This document shows positions 50,815-60,147 of a stretch of 64,000 nucleotides of DNA, one piece after another. The DNA lies in the NCBI RefSeq assembly GCF_003952185.1, contig NZ_RXFS01000005.1, positions 434,001 through 498,000 of the forward strand, read 5' to 3'. The notes under the pieces were generated by a model. It saw only the letters and a program-made list of their open reading frames with translations. It was not told the DNA's origin and made no database searches. The translations under genes were made by a program, and so were the position numbers. The DNA comes from Variovorax sp. 679. GTDB lineage: Bacteria > Pseudomonadota > Gammaproteobacteria > Burkholderiales > Burkholderiaceae_C. Numbering within the stretch: the stretch's first letter is position 1; each line of letters starts with the position of its first letter.

Positions 50815-51974
50815 GCGACACCGCAACCCCCACGGCTCCCGGCATCAAGCCCAAGAAATCGGTGGCCCTGTCCGGCGTCACGGCCGGCAACACCGCGCTG
50901 TGCACCGTCGGGCGCACCGGCAACGACCTGCACTACCGCGGCTACGACATCCTCGACATCGCCGAGGTTTGCGAGTTCGAGGAAGTCGCGCATCTGCTGG
51001 TGCACGGCAAGCTGCCCACGGCGGCGGAACTGCGCGCCTACAAGGCGAAGCTCAAGTCGATGCGCGGCCTGCCCGCGAGCCTGAAGGAGGCGCTCGAACA
51101 GCTGCCCGCCGGCGCGCATCCGATGGATGTGATGCGCACCGGCGTCTCGTCGCTGGGTTGCATGCTTCCCGAGAAGGAAGACCACAACCTGCCGGGCGCG
51201 CGCGACATTGCCGACCGGCTGATGGCTTCGCTGGGCTCGATGCTGCTGTACTGGTACCACTGGTCGACGCAGGGCAGGCGCATCGACGTCGAGACCGACG
51301 ACGACTCGATAGGCGCGCACTTCCTGCACCTGCTGCATGGCCGCAAGCCCCCGGCGATCTGGGAGCGCGCGATGCACACCTCGCTCAACCTCTACGCCGA
51401 GCACGAGTTCAACGCCTCGACCTTCACCGCGCGCGTGGTGGCCGGCACCGGCTCAGACATGTACTCGGCCATCACCGGCGCCATCGGCGCGCTGCGCGGT
51501 CCCAAGCACGGCGGCGCCAACGAGGTGGCCTTCGAGGTCCAGAAGCGCTACGACTCGCCCGCCGAGGCCGAGGCCGACATACGCCGCCGTGTGGAGGCCA
51601 AGGAAGTGGTGATCGGCTTCGGCCACCCGGTCTACACCGTGAGCGACCCGCGCAACGTGGTCATCAAGGGCGTGGCGAAGTCGCTCTCGCAGGAAGCCGG
51701 CTCGACCAAGATGTTCGACATCGCCGAGCGGCTGGAGAGCGTGATGTGGGAGGCCAAGAAGATGTTTCCCAATCTCGACTGGTTCAGCGCCGTGAGCTAT
51801 CACATGATGGGCGTGCCCACGGCGATGTTCACGCCGCTGTTCGTCATCGCGCGCACCTCGGGCTGGGCGGCGCACATCATCGAGCAGCGCGTCGACAACA
51901 AGATCATCCGGCCGAGCGCCAACTACACCGGTCCCGAGGACCTGGCCTTCGTGCCCATCGAGGCGCGCGCCTGA
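50811..51974 (+). CDS. prpC: 2-Methylcitrate synthase (citrate synthase family)
   Basis: Condenses propionyl-CoA with oxaloacetate to 2-methylcitrate. The 387-aa product has the short PrpC-type N-terminus ([20 protein letters not shown]), [20 protein letters not shown], the catalytic His regions [17 protein letters not shown] and [13 protein letters not shown], and the Asp/His region [15 protein letters not shown]. Length and GVxAGxTALCTVG fit methylcitrate rather than TCA citrate synthase. Neighbouring acnD and prpF genes confirm the methylcitrate cycle. Confidence 0.95.
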   Translation: MSDTATPTAPGIKPKKSVALSGVTAGNTALCTVGRTGNDLHYRGYDILDIAEVCEFEEVAHLLVHGKLPTAAELRAYKAKLKSMRGLPASLKEALEQLPAGAHPMDVMRTGVSSLGCMLPEKEDHNLPGARDIADRLMASLGSMLLYWYHWSTQGRRIDVETDDDSIGAHFLHLLHGRKPPAIWERAMHTSLNLYAEHEFNASTFTARVVAGTGSDMYSAITGAIGALRGPKHGGANEVAFEVQKRYDSPAEAEADIRRRVEAKEVVIGFGHPVYTVSDPRNVVIKGVAKSLSQEAGSTKMFDIAERLESVMWEAKKMFPNLDWFSAVSYHMMGVPTAMFTPLFVIARTSGWAAHIIEQRVDNKIIRPSANYTGPEDLAFVPIEARA

Positions 51975-52037
51975 GGCGCGGAGTTCGCCGGTCCAGGGTT
52001 CATGCAGTCTCCGAGCGTTCAAGGCGGGTTTGCCGGA

Positions 52038-52057
52038 CAGGCGCAAACTAGCGCCTG
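52038..52057. promoter_or_regulatory. Inverted repeat between prpC and the Bug gene
   Basis: Perfect 7-bp arms CAGGCGC and GCGCCTG with a 6-nt spacer (AAACTA), 63 bp after the prpC stop and 57 bp before the Bug start. It could be an operator for an internal promoter or an RNA hairpin that dampens downstream expression; there is no T run. Confidence 0.4.
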
Positions 52058-52114
52058 CCACCGCGATGGCACGCCGTTGCGGGACGCATGACAACAACAC
52101 TGGAGACAAACCGC

Positions 52115-53098
52115 ATGACCCTGAATCGCCGCGCCTTTTCGTCAGCCGCCCTGGCCGGGCTGGCATTGCCTCTCGCCCGCACGGGCTGGGCCCAGGAAGC
52201 CTTTCCGTCCAAGCCGCTGCGCATCGTGTGCCCCTTCGCGCCCGGCGGAGGTTCCGACTTCATCGCCCGCATCGCCGCGAACGTGTTGACCCAACAGCTG
52301 GGCCAGTCGGTGGTGGTGGACAACCGGCCCGGCGCCGGCGGCACCATCGGCACCGAATACGCGCTGCACACACCGGCCGACGGCTACACGCTGCTGCTGG
52401 TGGCGGGCAGCTACACCGTCAATCCCTCGCTCTACAAGCTTCGCTTCGACCCGGTGGGCGACATGAGCCCGGTGATCCAGCTCTCCAAGGGCGCCTACGT
52501 GCTGTGCGTCAACCCGGCGAAGGTGCAGGCGAAGAACCTGCGCGAGCTGCTGGCCTTCGCGCGCCAGAACCCCGGCAAGCTGACCTTCGCCTCCGCCGGC
52601 AACGGCAGCCACCTGCACATCGTGAGCGAGTACATGTTCGGCATGGCGAAGGTCAAGGCCACGCACATCCCGTACCGCGGCACGGGGCCGGCGGTGACCG
52701 ACCTCGTGGCGGGCAACGTCGACATGCTGATCGCGGGCACCGAGGCGCTGATGCCGCACGTGCAGTCGGGCCGGCTGCGCGCCTTCGCTGTCACCACCGC
52801 GCAGCGGCTGCAGGCGTACCCCGACATTCCCTCGATCGCCGAGGCCGGCGGGCTGCCCGACTACGACGTGGTGGCCTGGCACGGGCTGGTCGCGCCCAAG
52901 GGCGTGCCGCCGGCCGTGCTCGCAAAACTCAACGGCGCGCTGGCCACTGGCCTGAAGGCACCCGAGCTCGGCGCCAAGCTGGACCCCACCGGCGTGTCGC
53001 CGGCAGGCGGCACGTCGGAGCAGTTCGGCGCACTGATCCGCGCGGAGATTCCGCGCTATGCCAAGGTCGTGAAGGACAACGACATCCGCTCCGAGTGA
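52115..53098 (+). CDS. Bug/TctC-family solute-binding protein inside the methylcitrate cluster
   Basis: Periplasmic binding protein of 327 aa. The N-terminus NRRAFSSAALAGLALPLART resembles a twin-arginine signal, cleaved near GWAQ. Family motifs are FPSKPLRIVCPFAPGGGSDF, VVVDNRPGAGGTIGTEYALH, DGYTLLLVAGS, HIPYRGTGPAVTDLVAGNVD and IPSIAEAGGLPDYDV. The start has GGAGA 10 bp upstream. It lies between prpC and acnD; Bug proteins are known to bind citrate, tricarballylate and similar acids, so uptake of a tricarboxylate that feeds the same enzymes is likely. Confidence 0.92.
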   Translation: MTLNRRAFSSAALAGLALPLARTGWAQEAFPSKPLRIVCPFAPGGGSDFIARIAANVLTQQLGQSVVVDNRPGAGGTIGTEYALHTPADGYTLLLVAGSYTVNPSLYKLRFDPVGDMSPVIQLSKGAYVLCVNPAKVQAKNLRELLAFARQNPGKLTFASAGNGSHLHIVSEYMFGMAKVKATHIPYRGTGPAVTDLVAGNVDMLIAGTEALMPHVQSGRLRAFAVTTAQRLQAYPDIPSIAEAGGLPDYDVVAWHGLVAPKGVPPAVLAKLNGALATGLKAPELGAKLDPTGVSPAGGTSEQFGALIRAEIPRYAKVVKDNDIRSE

Positions 53099-53139
53099 GC
53101 CCTTGCCGGCACGCCGGCCCCACAGACAGATTCGTCACG

Positions 53140-55764
53140 ATGAACCCACGATTCCGAAAACCGCTTCCCGGCACCGCGCTGGACTACATCGATGCCCGGG
53201 CCGCCGTCGACGCACTGCGCCCCGGCGCCTGGAGCACGCTGCCCTACACCGCGCGCGTGCATGCCGAGAACCTGGTGCGCCGCTGCGACCCGGGCATCCT
53301 CGACGAATGCCTTCTGCAGCTGGTCGAACGCCGCCGCGACCGTGACTTTCCGTGGTTTCCGGTGCGCGTGGTCTGCCACGACATCCTGGGCCAGACCGCG
53401 CTGGTCGATCTCGCGGGCCTGCGCGATGCGATAGCGGCCGAGGGCGGCGACCCCGCGCAGGTGAATCCGGTGGTGCCGGTGCAGCTGATCGTCGACCATT
53501 CGCTGGCTGTGGAGTGCGGTGGATTCGATCCGCAGGCCTTCGAGAAGAACCGGCGGATCGAGGATCGCCGCAACGAAGACCGCTTCCATTTCATCGACTG
53601 GACGAAGCGCGCCTTCGCCAACGTCGACGTGATCCCGGCGGGCAACGGCATCATGCACCAGATCAACCTGGAGAAGATGTCGCCGGTGGTCTACGTGCAG
53701 GACGGGCTGGCCTTTCCCGACACCTGCGTGGGCACCGACAGCCACACGCCGCACGTCGATGCGCTCGGCGTGATCGCGGTGGGCGTGGGCGGCCTCGAAG
53801 CCGAGAACGTGATGCTCGGCCGCGCCTCGTGGATGCGGCTGCCCGACATCGTCGGCGTGGAGCTCACCGGCCGCCGCCAGAGCGGCATCACGGCCACCGA
53901 CATCGTGCTGGCGCTCACCGAGTTCCTGCGCAAGGAGAAGGTGGTGGGCGCCTACCTGGAGTTCTTCGGCGAAGGTGCCCGCAGCCTGACCATCGGCGAC
54001 CGCGCCACCATCTCCAACATGTGCCCCGAGTACGGCGCCACCGCGGCGCTGTTCTACGTGGACGAGCAGACGCTGGCCTACCTGAGGCTCACCGGCCGAG
54101 AGGAAGAGCAGGTCGCGCTTGTCGAGACCTATGCGAAGACTGCCGGCTTCTGGGCCGACGCGCTCGCGACCGCCAGCTACGAACGCGTACTGCGCTTCGA
54201 CCTCTCGAGCGTGGTGCGCAACATGGCCGGCCCCTCCAACCCGCACCGGCGGCTGCCGACTTCGCAGCTGGCCGAGCGCGACATCGCCGTCGGCCTGGCA
54301 GAGGCACGCAAGCAGGAGGCCGCCGGCCTGATGCCCGACGGCGCCGTGATCATCGCGGCCATCACCTCGTGCACCAACACATCGAACCCGCGCAACGTGA
54401 TCGCGGCCGGCCTGCTGGCGCGCAATGCCAACCGGCTGGGCCTGCAGCGCAAGCCCTGGGTCAAGTCCTCGCTGGCGCCGGGCTCGAAGGCCGTGGAGCT
54501 CTACCTGCGCGATGCGGGCCTGCTGCCCGAGCTGGAAGAGCTCGGCTTCGGCATCGTCGCCTTCGCCTGCACCACCTGCAACGGCATGTCGGGCGCGCTC
54601 GATCCGAAGATCCAGCAGGAGATCGTCGAGCGCGACCTCTACGCCACCGCTGTGCTCTCGGGCAACCGCAACTTCGACGGCCGCATCCATCCCTATGCGA
54701 AGCAGGCCTTCCTGGCATCGCCGCCGCTGGTGGTGGCGTATGCCATTGCGGGCACGATGCGCTTCGACATCGAGCGCGACATGCTCGGCGTGGTCGAGGG
54801 CAAGGAGATCCGCCTGGCCGACCTCTGGCCGTCCGACGAGGAGATCGACGCCATCGTCGCAGCCTCCGTGCGGCCCGAGATGTTCCGCAAGGTGTACGAG
54901 CCCATGTTCGCGATCCATGCGGACAGCGGCGAGAAGGCGAGCCCGCAATACGACTGGCGGCCGCAATCGACCTACATCCGCCGCCCGCCCTACTGGGACA
55001 GCGAAGGCGTGGGGGCGCTGGCCGCCAACCCGCGCACGCTGCGCGGCATGCGACCGCTGGCACTGCTGCCGGACAACATCACGACCGACCACCTGTCGCC
55101 TTCCAACGCGATCCTGCCCGACAGCGCCGCCGGCGAGTACCTCGCGAAGATGGGCTTGCCGGAGGAGGACTTCAATTCCTACGCTACGCACCGGGGCGAC
55201 CACCTGACGGCCATGCGCGCCACCTTCGCGAATCCGCAGCTCGTCAACGAGATGGCGGTGGTCGACGGCGTGCAGAAGAAGGGATCGCTCGCGCGCATCG
55301 AGCCAGAGGGCAGGGTGGTGCGCATGTGGGAGGCGATCGAGACCTACCTGGACCGCCGGCAGCCGCTGATCATCGTGGCCGGCGCCGACTACGGCCAGGG
55401 CTCCTCGCGCGACTGGGCCGCCAAGGGCGTGCGCCTGGCCGGCGTGGAGACGGTGGTGGCCGAGGGCTTCGAACGCATCCACCGCACCAACCTCATCGGC
55501 ATGGGCGTGCTGCCGCTGGAGTTCAGGCCCGGCACCACGCGCCTCACGCTGGGACTGGACGGCACCGAGACCTACGACGTGATCGGCGAGCGCACCCCGC
55601 GCGCCGGGCTGACGCTGCTGGTTCACCGCAGGGGCGGCGACGCCCTGCGGGTGCCCGTGACCTGCCGGCTGGACACGGCCGAGGAAGTGTCCATCTACGA
55701 GGCGGGCGGCGTGCTGCAGCGTTTTGCGCAAGACTTCCTGGCCGAGAGCAAGTCGGCGGCCTGA
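53140..55764 (+). CDS. acnD: Fe/S-dependent 2-methylisocitrate dehydratase AcnD
   Basis: Aconitase-family dehydratase of 874 aa that, with PrpF, converts 2-methylcitrate to 2-methyl-cis-aconitate. The [4Fe-4S] ligands are visible: Cys411 in AAITSCTNTSNP, and Cys477 and Cys480 in AFACTTCNGMSG. Substrate and swivel motifs follow: VGTDSHTPHVDALGVIAVGV, GNRNFDGRIHPYAKQAFLAS, ITTDHLSPSNAI, and GADYGQGSSRDWAAKG near the C-terminus. The length equals that of AcnD proteins (about 860-870 aa), shorter than AcnA. The adjacent prpF is the known obligate companion. Confidence 0.95.
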   Translation: MNPRFRKPLPGTALDYIDARAAVDALRPGAWSTLPYTARVHAENLVRRCDPGILDECLLQLVERRRDRDFPWFPVRVVCHDILGQTALVDLAGLRDAIAAEGGDPAQVNPVVPVQLIVDHSLAVECGGFDPQAFEKNRRIEDRRNEDRFHFIDWTKRAFANVDVIPAGNGIMHQINLEKMSPVVYVQDGLAFPDTCVGTDSHTPHVDALGVIAVGVGGLEAENVMLGRASWMRLPDIVGVELTGRRQSGITATDIVLALTEFLRKEKVVGAYLEFFGEGARSLTIGDRATISNMCPEYGATAALFYVDEQTLAYLRLTGREEEQVALVETYAKTAGFWADALATASYERVLRFDLSSVVRNMAGPSNPHRRLPTSQLAERDIAVGLAEARKQEAAGLMPDGAVIIAAITSCTNTSNPRNVIAAGLLARNANRLGLQRKPWVKSSLAPGSKAVELYLRDAGLLPELEELGFGIVAFACTTCNGMSGALDPKIQQEIVERDLYATAVLSGNRNFDGRIHPYAKQAFLASPPLVVAYAIAGTMRFDIERDMLGVVEGKEIRLADLWPSDEEIDAIVAASVRPEMFRKVYEPMFAIHADSGEKASPQYDWRPQSTYIRRPPYWDSEGVGALAANPRTLRGMRPLALLPDNITTDHLSPSNAILPDSAAGEYLAKMGLPEEDFNSYATHRGDHLTAMRATFANPQLVNEMAVVDGVQKKGSLARIEPEGRVVRMWEAIETYLDRRQPLIIVAGADYGQGSSRDWAAKGVRLAGVETVVAEGFERIHRTNLIGMGVLPLEFRPGTTRLTLGLDGTETYDVIGERTPRAGLTLLVHRRGGDALRVPVTCRLDTAEEVSIYEAGGVLQRFAQDFLAESKSAA

Positions 55765-55786
55765 GACAACCCACATCACCATCGCC

Positions 55787-56983
55787 ATGGCATCCGTTTC
55801 CCAGATCAAGATTCCTGCCGTCTACATGCGCGGCGGCACCAGCAAGGGCGTGTTCTTCCGCCTGCAGGACCTGCCCGAGCGCGCGCGCTTGCCCGGAGCC
55901 GTGCGCGACGCGCTGCTGCTGCGCGTGATCGGCAGCCCCGACCCTTACGCCAAGCAGATCGACGGCATGGGCGGCGCGACCTCGTCCACCTCCAAGAGCG
56001 TGATCCTCTCGCGCTCCACGCGGCCCGGCCACGACGTCGACTACCTGTTCGGCCAGGTGTCCATCGATAGCGCCTTCGTCGACTGGTCCGGCAACTGCGG
56101 CAACCTGTCGGCCGCCGTCGGGCCCTTCGCCATCGCGCAAGGACTGGTCGACCCGGCGCGCGTGCCGGAGAACGGCATCTGCACGGTGCGCATCTGGCAG
56201 GCCAACATCGGCAAGACCATCGTGTCCCACGTGCCGATCGTCGGCGGCGAGGTGCAGGAGACCGGCGACTTCGAGCTCGACGGCGTGACCTTCCCGGCGG
56301 CGGAAGTGGCGCTGGAGTTCATCGACCCTGCCGACGAAGGCGATGGAGACGGCGGCGGCGCGATGTTCCCCACCGGCAGGGTGGTCGACGACCTCGAGGT
56401 TCCTGGCGTCGGCACCTTCAAGGCCACGCTCATCAACGCGGGCATTCCCACCATCTTCGTCAACGCGGCCGACATCGGCTACACCGGCACCGAGTTGCAG
56501 GACGCGATCAACGGTGACGCCAAGGCGCTCGCGATGTTCGAGACGATCCGCGCGCACGGCGCGCTGAAGATGGGCCTCATCAAGGACGTCGCAGAAGCTG
56601 CACGGCGCCAGCACACGCCCAAGGTGGCCTTCGTCGCACCGCCGAAGGACTACACCGCCTCCAGCGGCAAGGCAGTGCGCGCGGCGGACGTCGACCTGCT
56701 CGTGCGCGCGCTGTCGATGGGCAAGCTGCACCACGCGATGATGGGCACCGCGGCAGTCGCCATCGGCACCGCCGCGGCCATTCCCGGTACGCTGGTGAAC
56801 CTCGCGGCCGGCGGCGGCGAACGCGGTGCGGTCCGCTTCGGCCATCCCTCGGGCACGCTGCGCGTCGGCGCCGAAGCCCGCAAGGCCGACGACGGCGAAT
56901 GGGTGGTGACCAAGGCCCTCATGAGCCGCAGCGCCCGTGTGCTGATGGAAGGCCGGGTGCGCGTGCCCGGCGACAGTTTCTGA
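55787..56983 (+). CDS. prpF: 2-Methylaconitate cis-trans isomerase PrpF
   Basis: Isomerase of 398 aa with a diaminopimelate-epimerase-like fold; interconverts cis and trans 2-methylaconitate made by AcnD. Family motifs: the start QIKIPAVYMRGGTSKGVFF, GSPDPYAKQIDGMGGATSST, SKSVILSRS, DWSGNCGNLSAAVGPFAI, INAGIPTIFVNAADIGY and GKLHHAMMGTAAVAIGTAAA. Length is normal. It lies 22 bp after acnD and 23 bp before the lyase gene, so it is one operon with both. Confidence 0.95.
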   Translation: MASVSQIKIPAVYMRGGTSKGVFFRLQDLPERARLPGAVRDALLLRVIGSPDPYAKQIDGMGGATSSTSKSVILSRSTRPGHDVDYLFGQVSIDSAFVDWSGNCGNLSAAVGPFAIAQGLVDPARVPENGICTVRIWQANIGKTIVSHVPIVGGEVQETGDFELDGVTFPAAEVALEFIDPADEGDGDGGGAMFPTGRVVDDLEVPGVGTFKATLINAGIPTIFVNAADIGYTGTELQDAINGDAKALAMFETIRAHGALKMGLIKDVAEAARRQHTPKVAFVAPPKDYTASSGKAVRAADVDLLVRALSMGKLHHAMMGTAAVAIGTAAAIPGTLVNLAAGGGERGAVRFGHPSGTLRVGAEARKADDGEWVVTKALMSRSARVLMEGRVRVPGDSF

Positions 56984-57006
56984 CTGATCTATTGGAAGTT
57001 CTCCGA

Positions 57007-57867
57007 ATGTCTACCCGCAAGCAACTCAAATCCCTCGCGGAGGCCCGCCGGGGGCTGATCGTCCCGGGCGCCTTCAACGCCCTGTCCGCCAGGGTCATCG
57101 AAGACCTGGGCTTCAAGGCGATCTACATCACCGGTGCCGGCGTCACCAACATGTGGTTCGGCATGCCCGACCAGGGCTTCATGGGCCTCGCGGAAATCGC
57201 GGACCACACGGCGCGCATCCGCGACGCGGTCTCGGTGCCGCTGCTCGTCGATGCCGACACCGGCTTCGGCAATGCGCTGAACGTGCGCCACACGGTCCGC
57301 ACGCTGGAGCGCGCCGGCGCCGACTGCATCCAGTTCGAGGACCAGGTGGCGCCCAAGCGCTGCGGCCATTTCTCGGGCAAGGAAGTGATCTCCACCGAGG
57401 AGGCCGTGAGCAAGATCAAGGCCGCCGTCGACGCGCGCCAGGACCAGGACCTGCTGATCATGGCGCGCACCGATGCGGCCGCCGTCCACGGTTTCGAGGC
57501 AGCGGTCGAGCGCGCGCAGAAATTCGCCGAGGCCGGTGCCGACATCCTCTTCGTCGAAGCCGTGACCAAGGAGGAAGAGGTGCGGGCGCTGCCGAAGCGC
57601 CTGGACAGGCCGCAGCTCATGAACATGGTGATCGGCGGCAAGACGCCGATCTTCAACGCGACAGAACTCGGCGAGCTGGGCTACGGCATCGTCCTCTATG
57701 CCAACGCCGCGCTGCAGGGCGCGGTGGCGGGCATGCAGAAGGCGCTGACGGTGCTGCGCGACGAGAAGGAAGTGCAGGAATCCAGCGGACTGGTCACGCC
57801 CTTCGCCGAGCGCCAGCGCCTCGTCGGCAAGCCGGAGTGGGACGCGCTGGAAAAGCGCTACACCTGA
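57007..57867 (+). CDS. Isocitrate lyase/PEP mutase family enzyme, probable 2-methylisocitrate lyase-like
   Basis: TIM-barrel C-C lyase of 286 aa. Family motifs: GAFNALSARVIEDLGFKAIY, VPLLVDADTGFGNALNVRHT, the catalytic KRCGHFSGKEVIS, IMARTDAAAVHGF and ANAALQGAVAGM. The KRCGH cysteine points to lyase activity. The DADTGFGNALNV segment resembles 2,3-dimethylmalate lyase and carboxy-PEP mutase relatives more than enteric PrpB (DADIGFG). It fills the place of prpB in the operon, so splitting 2-methylisocitrate into pyruvate and succinate is the simplest role, but a related dicarboxylate could be the true substrate. Confidence 0.8.
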   Translation: MSTRKQLKSLAEARRGLIVPGAFNALSARVIEDLGFKAIYITGAGVTNMWFGMPDQGFMGLAEIADHTARIRDAVSVPLLVDADTGFGNALNVRHTVRTLERAGADCIQFEDQVAPKRCGHFSGKEVISTEEAVSKIKAAVDARQDQDLLIMARTDAAAVHGFEAAVERAQKFAEAGADILFVEAVTKEEEVRALPKRLDRPQLMNMVIGGKTPIFNATELGELGYGIVLYANAALQGAVAGMQKALTVLRDEKEVQESSGLVTPFAERQRLVGKPEWDALEKRYT

Positions 57868-57985
57868 CGCTTCCCCGATGGCTTCCTGTTCGTCGTCATT
57901 GATGAGCATGGAGCCCTGAAGAAGCAGGCATCTGCATCGCCGTCAGATGCCGGCGACGGCCATCGCGCGGCCGTGACGAAGAAGA

Positions 57986-58003
57986 GCTCCAGGGGCCTGG
58001 AGC
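57986..58003. other. Perfect inverted repeat downstream of the prp cluster
   Basis: GCTCCAGG-GG-CCTGGAGC, perfect 8-bp arms, 119 bp after the lyase stop and about 30 bp before the candidate KdpE site. It could be a weak terminator (no T run) or an operator. The rest of the 262-bp gap holds no gene. Confidence 0.35.
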
Positions 58004-58031
58004 CACGCCGCCTGCTTGGCCGCGGCCAGGA

Positions 58032-58050
58032 TTTTTATATCTTTTTTACA
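58032..58050 (+). promoter_or_regulatory. Candidate KdpE operator upstream of kdp genes
   Basis: The sequence TTTTTATATCTTTTTTACA followed by GGCCGC closely matches the E. coli KdpE-binding site as I recall it (TTTTTATACTTTTTTTACA, then CCCCGC), differing at two positions within these 19 bases. It is a striking AT-rich island in otherwise GC-rich DNA and lies 80 bp upstream of the first kdp-operon start, the expected activator position. KdpE and its kinase KdpD activate kdpFABC when potassium is scarce. Confidence 0.7.
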
Positions 58051-58129
58051 GGCCGCTCCCAACATTTATCCCTGTTTTTACGCGCTCCTGCCGAGACTTG
58101 CTTACTCGTTTCGTTTGCAGGAGTGATGA

Positions 58130-58234
58130 ATGGACTTCGTTTGGATTGCCGCCATTGCGGCCATGTGGGTCGTGATGGCCGAACTGGTGGTCGGGCTGTA
58201 CAAGCTCGATGCGCCCAAGGGAGAGCGGTCATGA
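58130..58234 (+). CDS. Small membrane peptide at head of the kdp operon
   Basis: A 34-aa peptide ([20 protein letters not shown], then [14 protein letters not shown]) with one hydrophobic helix and a charged C-terminus. An AGGAG ribosome site lies 5 bp before the ATG, and its stop overlaps the kdpF start (ATGA), so it is very probably translated. I know no named family; it could be a second KdpF-like lipid-site filler, an accessory of the Kdp complex, or a translational leader. Confidence 0.6.
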   Translation: MDFVWIAAIAAMWVVMAELVVGLYKLDAPKGERS

Positions 58235-58329
58235 TCGGTCTCGACGTCCTCTATGGGTTCGCCGGGCTTGTTGCCGTGATCCTTTTCGCCTACCTCGTGT
58301 TCGCGCTCATCTGCGCCGAGGAGTTCTGA
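58231..58329 (+). CDS. kdpF: KdpF, small stabilising subunit of the Kdp potassium ATPase
   Basis: A 32-aa membrane peptide. Its C-terminal part [12 protein letters not shown] closely matches the E. coli KdpF ending (YLVYALINAEAF), and a single hydrophobic helix precedes it. In the KdpFABC complex KdpF packs between KdpA and KdpB. The start overlaps the upstream peptide stop and kdpA starts 2 bp after its stop, so the genes are tightly coupled. Confidence 0.88.
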   Translation: MIGLDVLYGFAGLVAVILFAYLVFALICAEEF

Positions 58330-58331
58330 TC

Positions 58332-60137
58332 ATGGACAGCTCGGCCTGGGGGCTCCTGGCCCTCTATCTCGTCGTCTTGCTGATGCTGGCCTGGCCCATC
58401 GGCAAGTTCCTCGCCGCGCTGTGCGGCGAGCGCGTTCCGCGCTGGATGCAGCGCGTCGAGGCGCCGCTCTACAAGCTCGCGGGCACGCAGCCCGGGGAGT
58501 CGATGCACTGGCGCAGCTACGCCTTTGCACTGCTCGCATTCAATGCAACCGGGGCACTGGCCGTCTACGCGCTGCAGCGCCTGCAGGGCTGGCTGCCGCT
58601 CAACCCGGCGGGCATGACGGCCGTGTCGCCCGACTCGGCCTTCAACACCGCCGTGAGCTTCGTCTCCAACACCAACTGGCAGGGCTATGCCGGCGAGTCC
58701 ACCATGAGCTATCTCACGCAGATGCTCGGGCTCACGGTGCAGAACTTCTTCTCCGCCGCCACCGGCATCGCCGTCGCGTTCGCGCTGGTGCGTGGCTTCG
58801 CGGCGCGCCGCACCGACGGCAAGGGCTTCGTCGGCAACTTCTGGGCCGACGTCACGCGCATCACGCTGTGGGTGCTGGTGCCGATCTCGTTCGTGCTCGC
58901 GCTGCTGCTCGCGGGCCAGGGCGTGATCCAGAACTTCGACGGCTACAAGGAAGTGAGCACGCTCGAGACCACCGCCTTCCAGCAGCCGAAGAACGGCGCC
59001 GATGGCCAGCCCCTGAAGGACGAGAAGGGCCAGCCGGTGATGGAAGACGCCACCACCAAGACGCAGACGCTCGCCATGGGCCCCGTCGCTTCGCAGGAGG
59101 CCATCAAGATGCTGGGCACCAACGGTGGCGGCTTCTTCAACGCCAACTCGTCGCATCCGTACGAGAACCCGACGGCGTTCAGCAACCTGCTGCAGATGAT
59201 CGCGATCTTCCTGATCCCGGCCGCGCTGTGCTTCACCTTCGGCCGCGTGGTGGGCGACATGCGCCAGGGCTGGGCCGTGCTCGCAGCGATGACGGTCATG
59301 TTCGTCGTCGCCGTGGTGGTCATCACGCCCGCGGAGCAGGCCGGCAATCCGCTGCTGACCCCGCTGGGCGTGGACCAGCTGTCGGGCGTGCTGCAAAGCG
59401 GCGGCAACATGGAAGGCAAGGAGGTGCGCTTCGGCATCGATGCCTCGTCGCTCTTCGCCGTCATCACCACGGCCGCCTCGTGCGGCGCGGTCAACGCCAT
59501 GCACGACTCGCTCACCCCGCTCGGCGGCATGGTTCCGATGGTGCTGATGCAGCTCGGCGAGGTGGTCTTCGGCGGCGTGGGCACCGGTCTCTACAGCATG
59601 CTGATCTTCGCCATCCTGGCGGTGTTCATCGCGGGCCTGATGATCGGCCGCACGCCAGAGTACCTCGGCAAGAAGATCGAGGTCTACGAGATGAAGCTGA
59701 CGTCGATCGCGATCCTGGTCACGCCGATCCTGGTGCTGGCCGGTACGGCGGTGGCCGTGATCGCGGACGCCGGCAAGGCCGGCATCGCGAACCCGGGCGC
59801 GCACGGCTTCTCCGAAATCCTGTATGCGCTGACCTCGGCCGGCAACAACAACGGCAGCGCCTTCGCGGGGCTGTCGGCCAACACGCCCTTCTACAACGCG
59901 CTGCTGGCCGTCGCGATGTGGTTCGGCCGCTTCGGCGTGATCGTGCCGGTGCTGGCCATTGCCGGTGCCCTCGCCGCCAAGAAGCGCCTTCCCGTCACGG
60001 CAGGCACCATGCCCACGCATGGGCCGCTCTTCGTGACGCTGCTGATCGGCACCGTGCTGCTGGTGGGCTTGCTCAACTACGTGCCGGCGCTCGCGCTCGG
60101 ACCGATCGTCGAGCACCTGATGCTGTGGGCAAAGTGA
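58332..60137 (+). CDS. kdpA: Potassium-transporting ATPase, potassium-binding subunit
   Basis: Inner-membrane channel-like subunit of the high-affinity K+ pump, 601 aa. Four selectivity-filter-like loops of the SKT fold are visible: [55 protein letters not shown] and [15 protein letters not shown], each with the conserved Gly. Ten or so membrane helices are apparent and the length is normal (E. coli 557 aa), with a small insertion near residues 210-245 ([19 protein letters not shown]). It lies between kdpF and kdpB. Confidence 0.96.
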   Translation: MDSSAWGLLALYLVVLLMLAWPIGKFLAALCGERVPRWMQRVEAPLYKLAGTQPGESMHWRSYAFALLAFNATGALAVYALQRLQGWLPLNPAGMTAVSPDSAFNTAVSFVSNTNWQGYAGESTMSYLTQMLGLTVQNFFSAATGIAVAFALVRGFAARRTDGKGFVGNFWADVTRITLWVLVPISFVLALLLAGQGVIQNFDGYKEVSTLETTAFQQPKNGADGQPLKDEKGQPVMEDATTKTQTLAMGPVASQEAIKMLGTNGGGFFNANSSHPYENPTAFSNLLQMIAIFLIPAALCFTFGRVVGDMRQGWAVLAAMTVMFVVAVVVITPAEQAGNPLLTPLGVDQLSGVLQSGGNMEGKEVRFGIDASSLFAVITTAASCGAVNAMHDSLTPLGGMVPMVLMQLGEVVFGGVGTGLYSMLIFAILAVFIAGLMIGRTPEYLGKKIEVYEMKLTSIAILVTPILVLAGTAVAVIADAGKAGIANPGAHGFSEILYALTSAGNNNGSAFAGLSANTPFYNALLAVAMWFGRFGVIVPVLAIAGALAAKKRLPVTAGTMPTHGPLFVTLLIGTVLLVGLLNYVPALALGPIVEHLMLWAK

Positions 60138-60147
60138 GGCCCGGACC

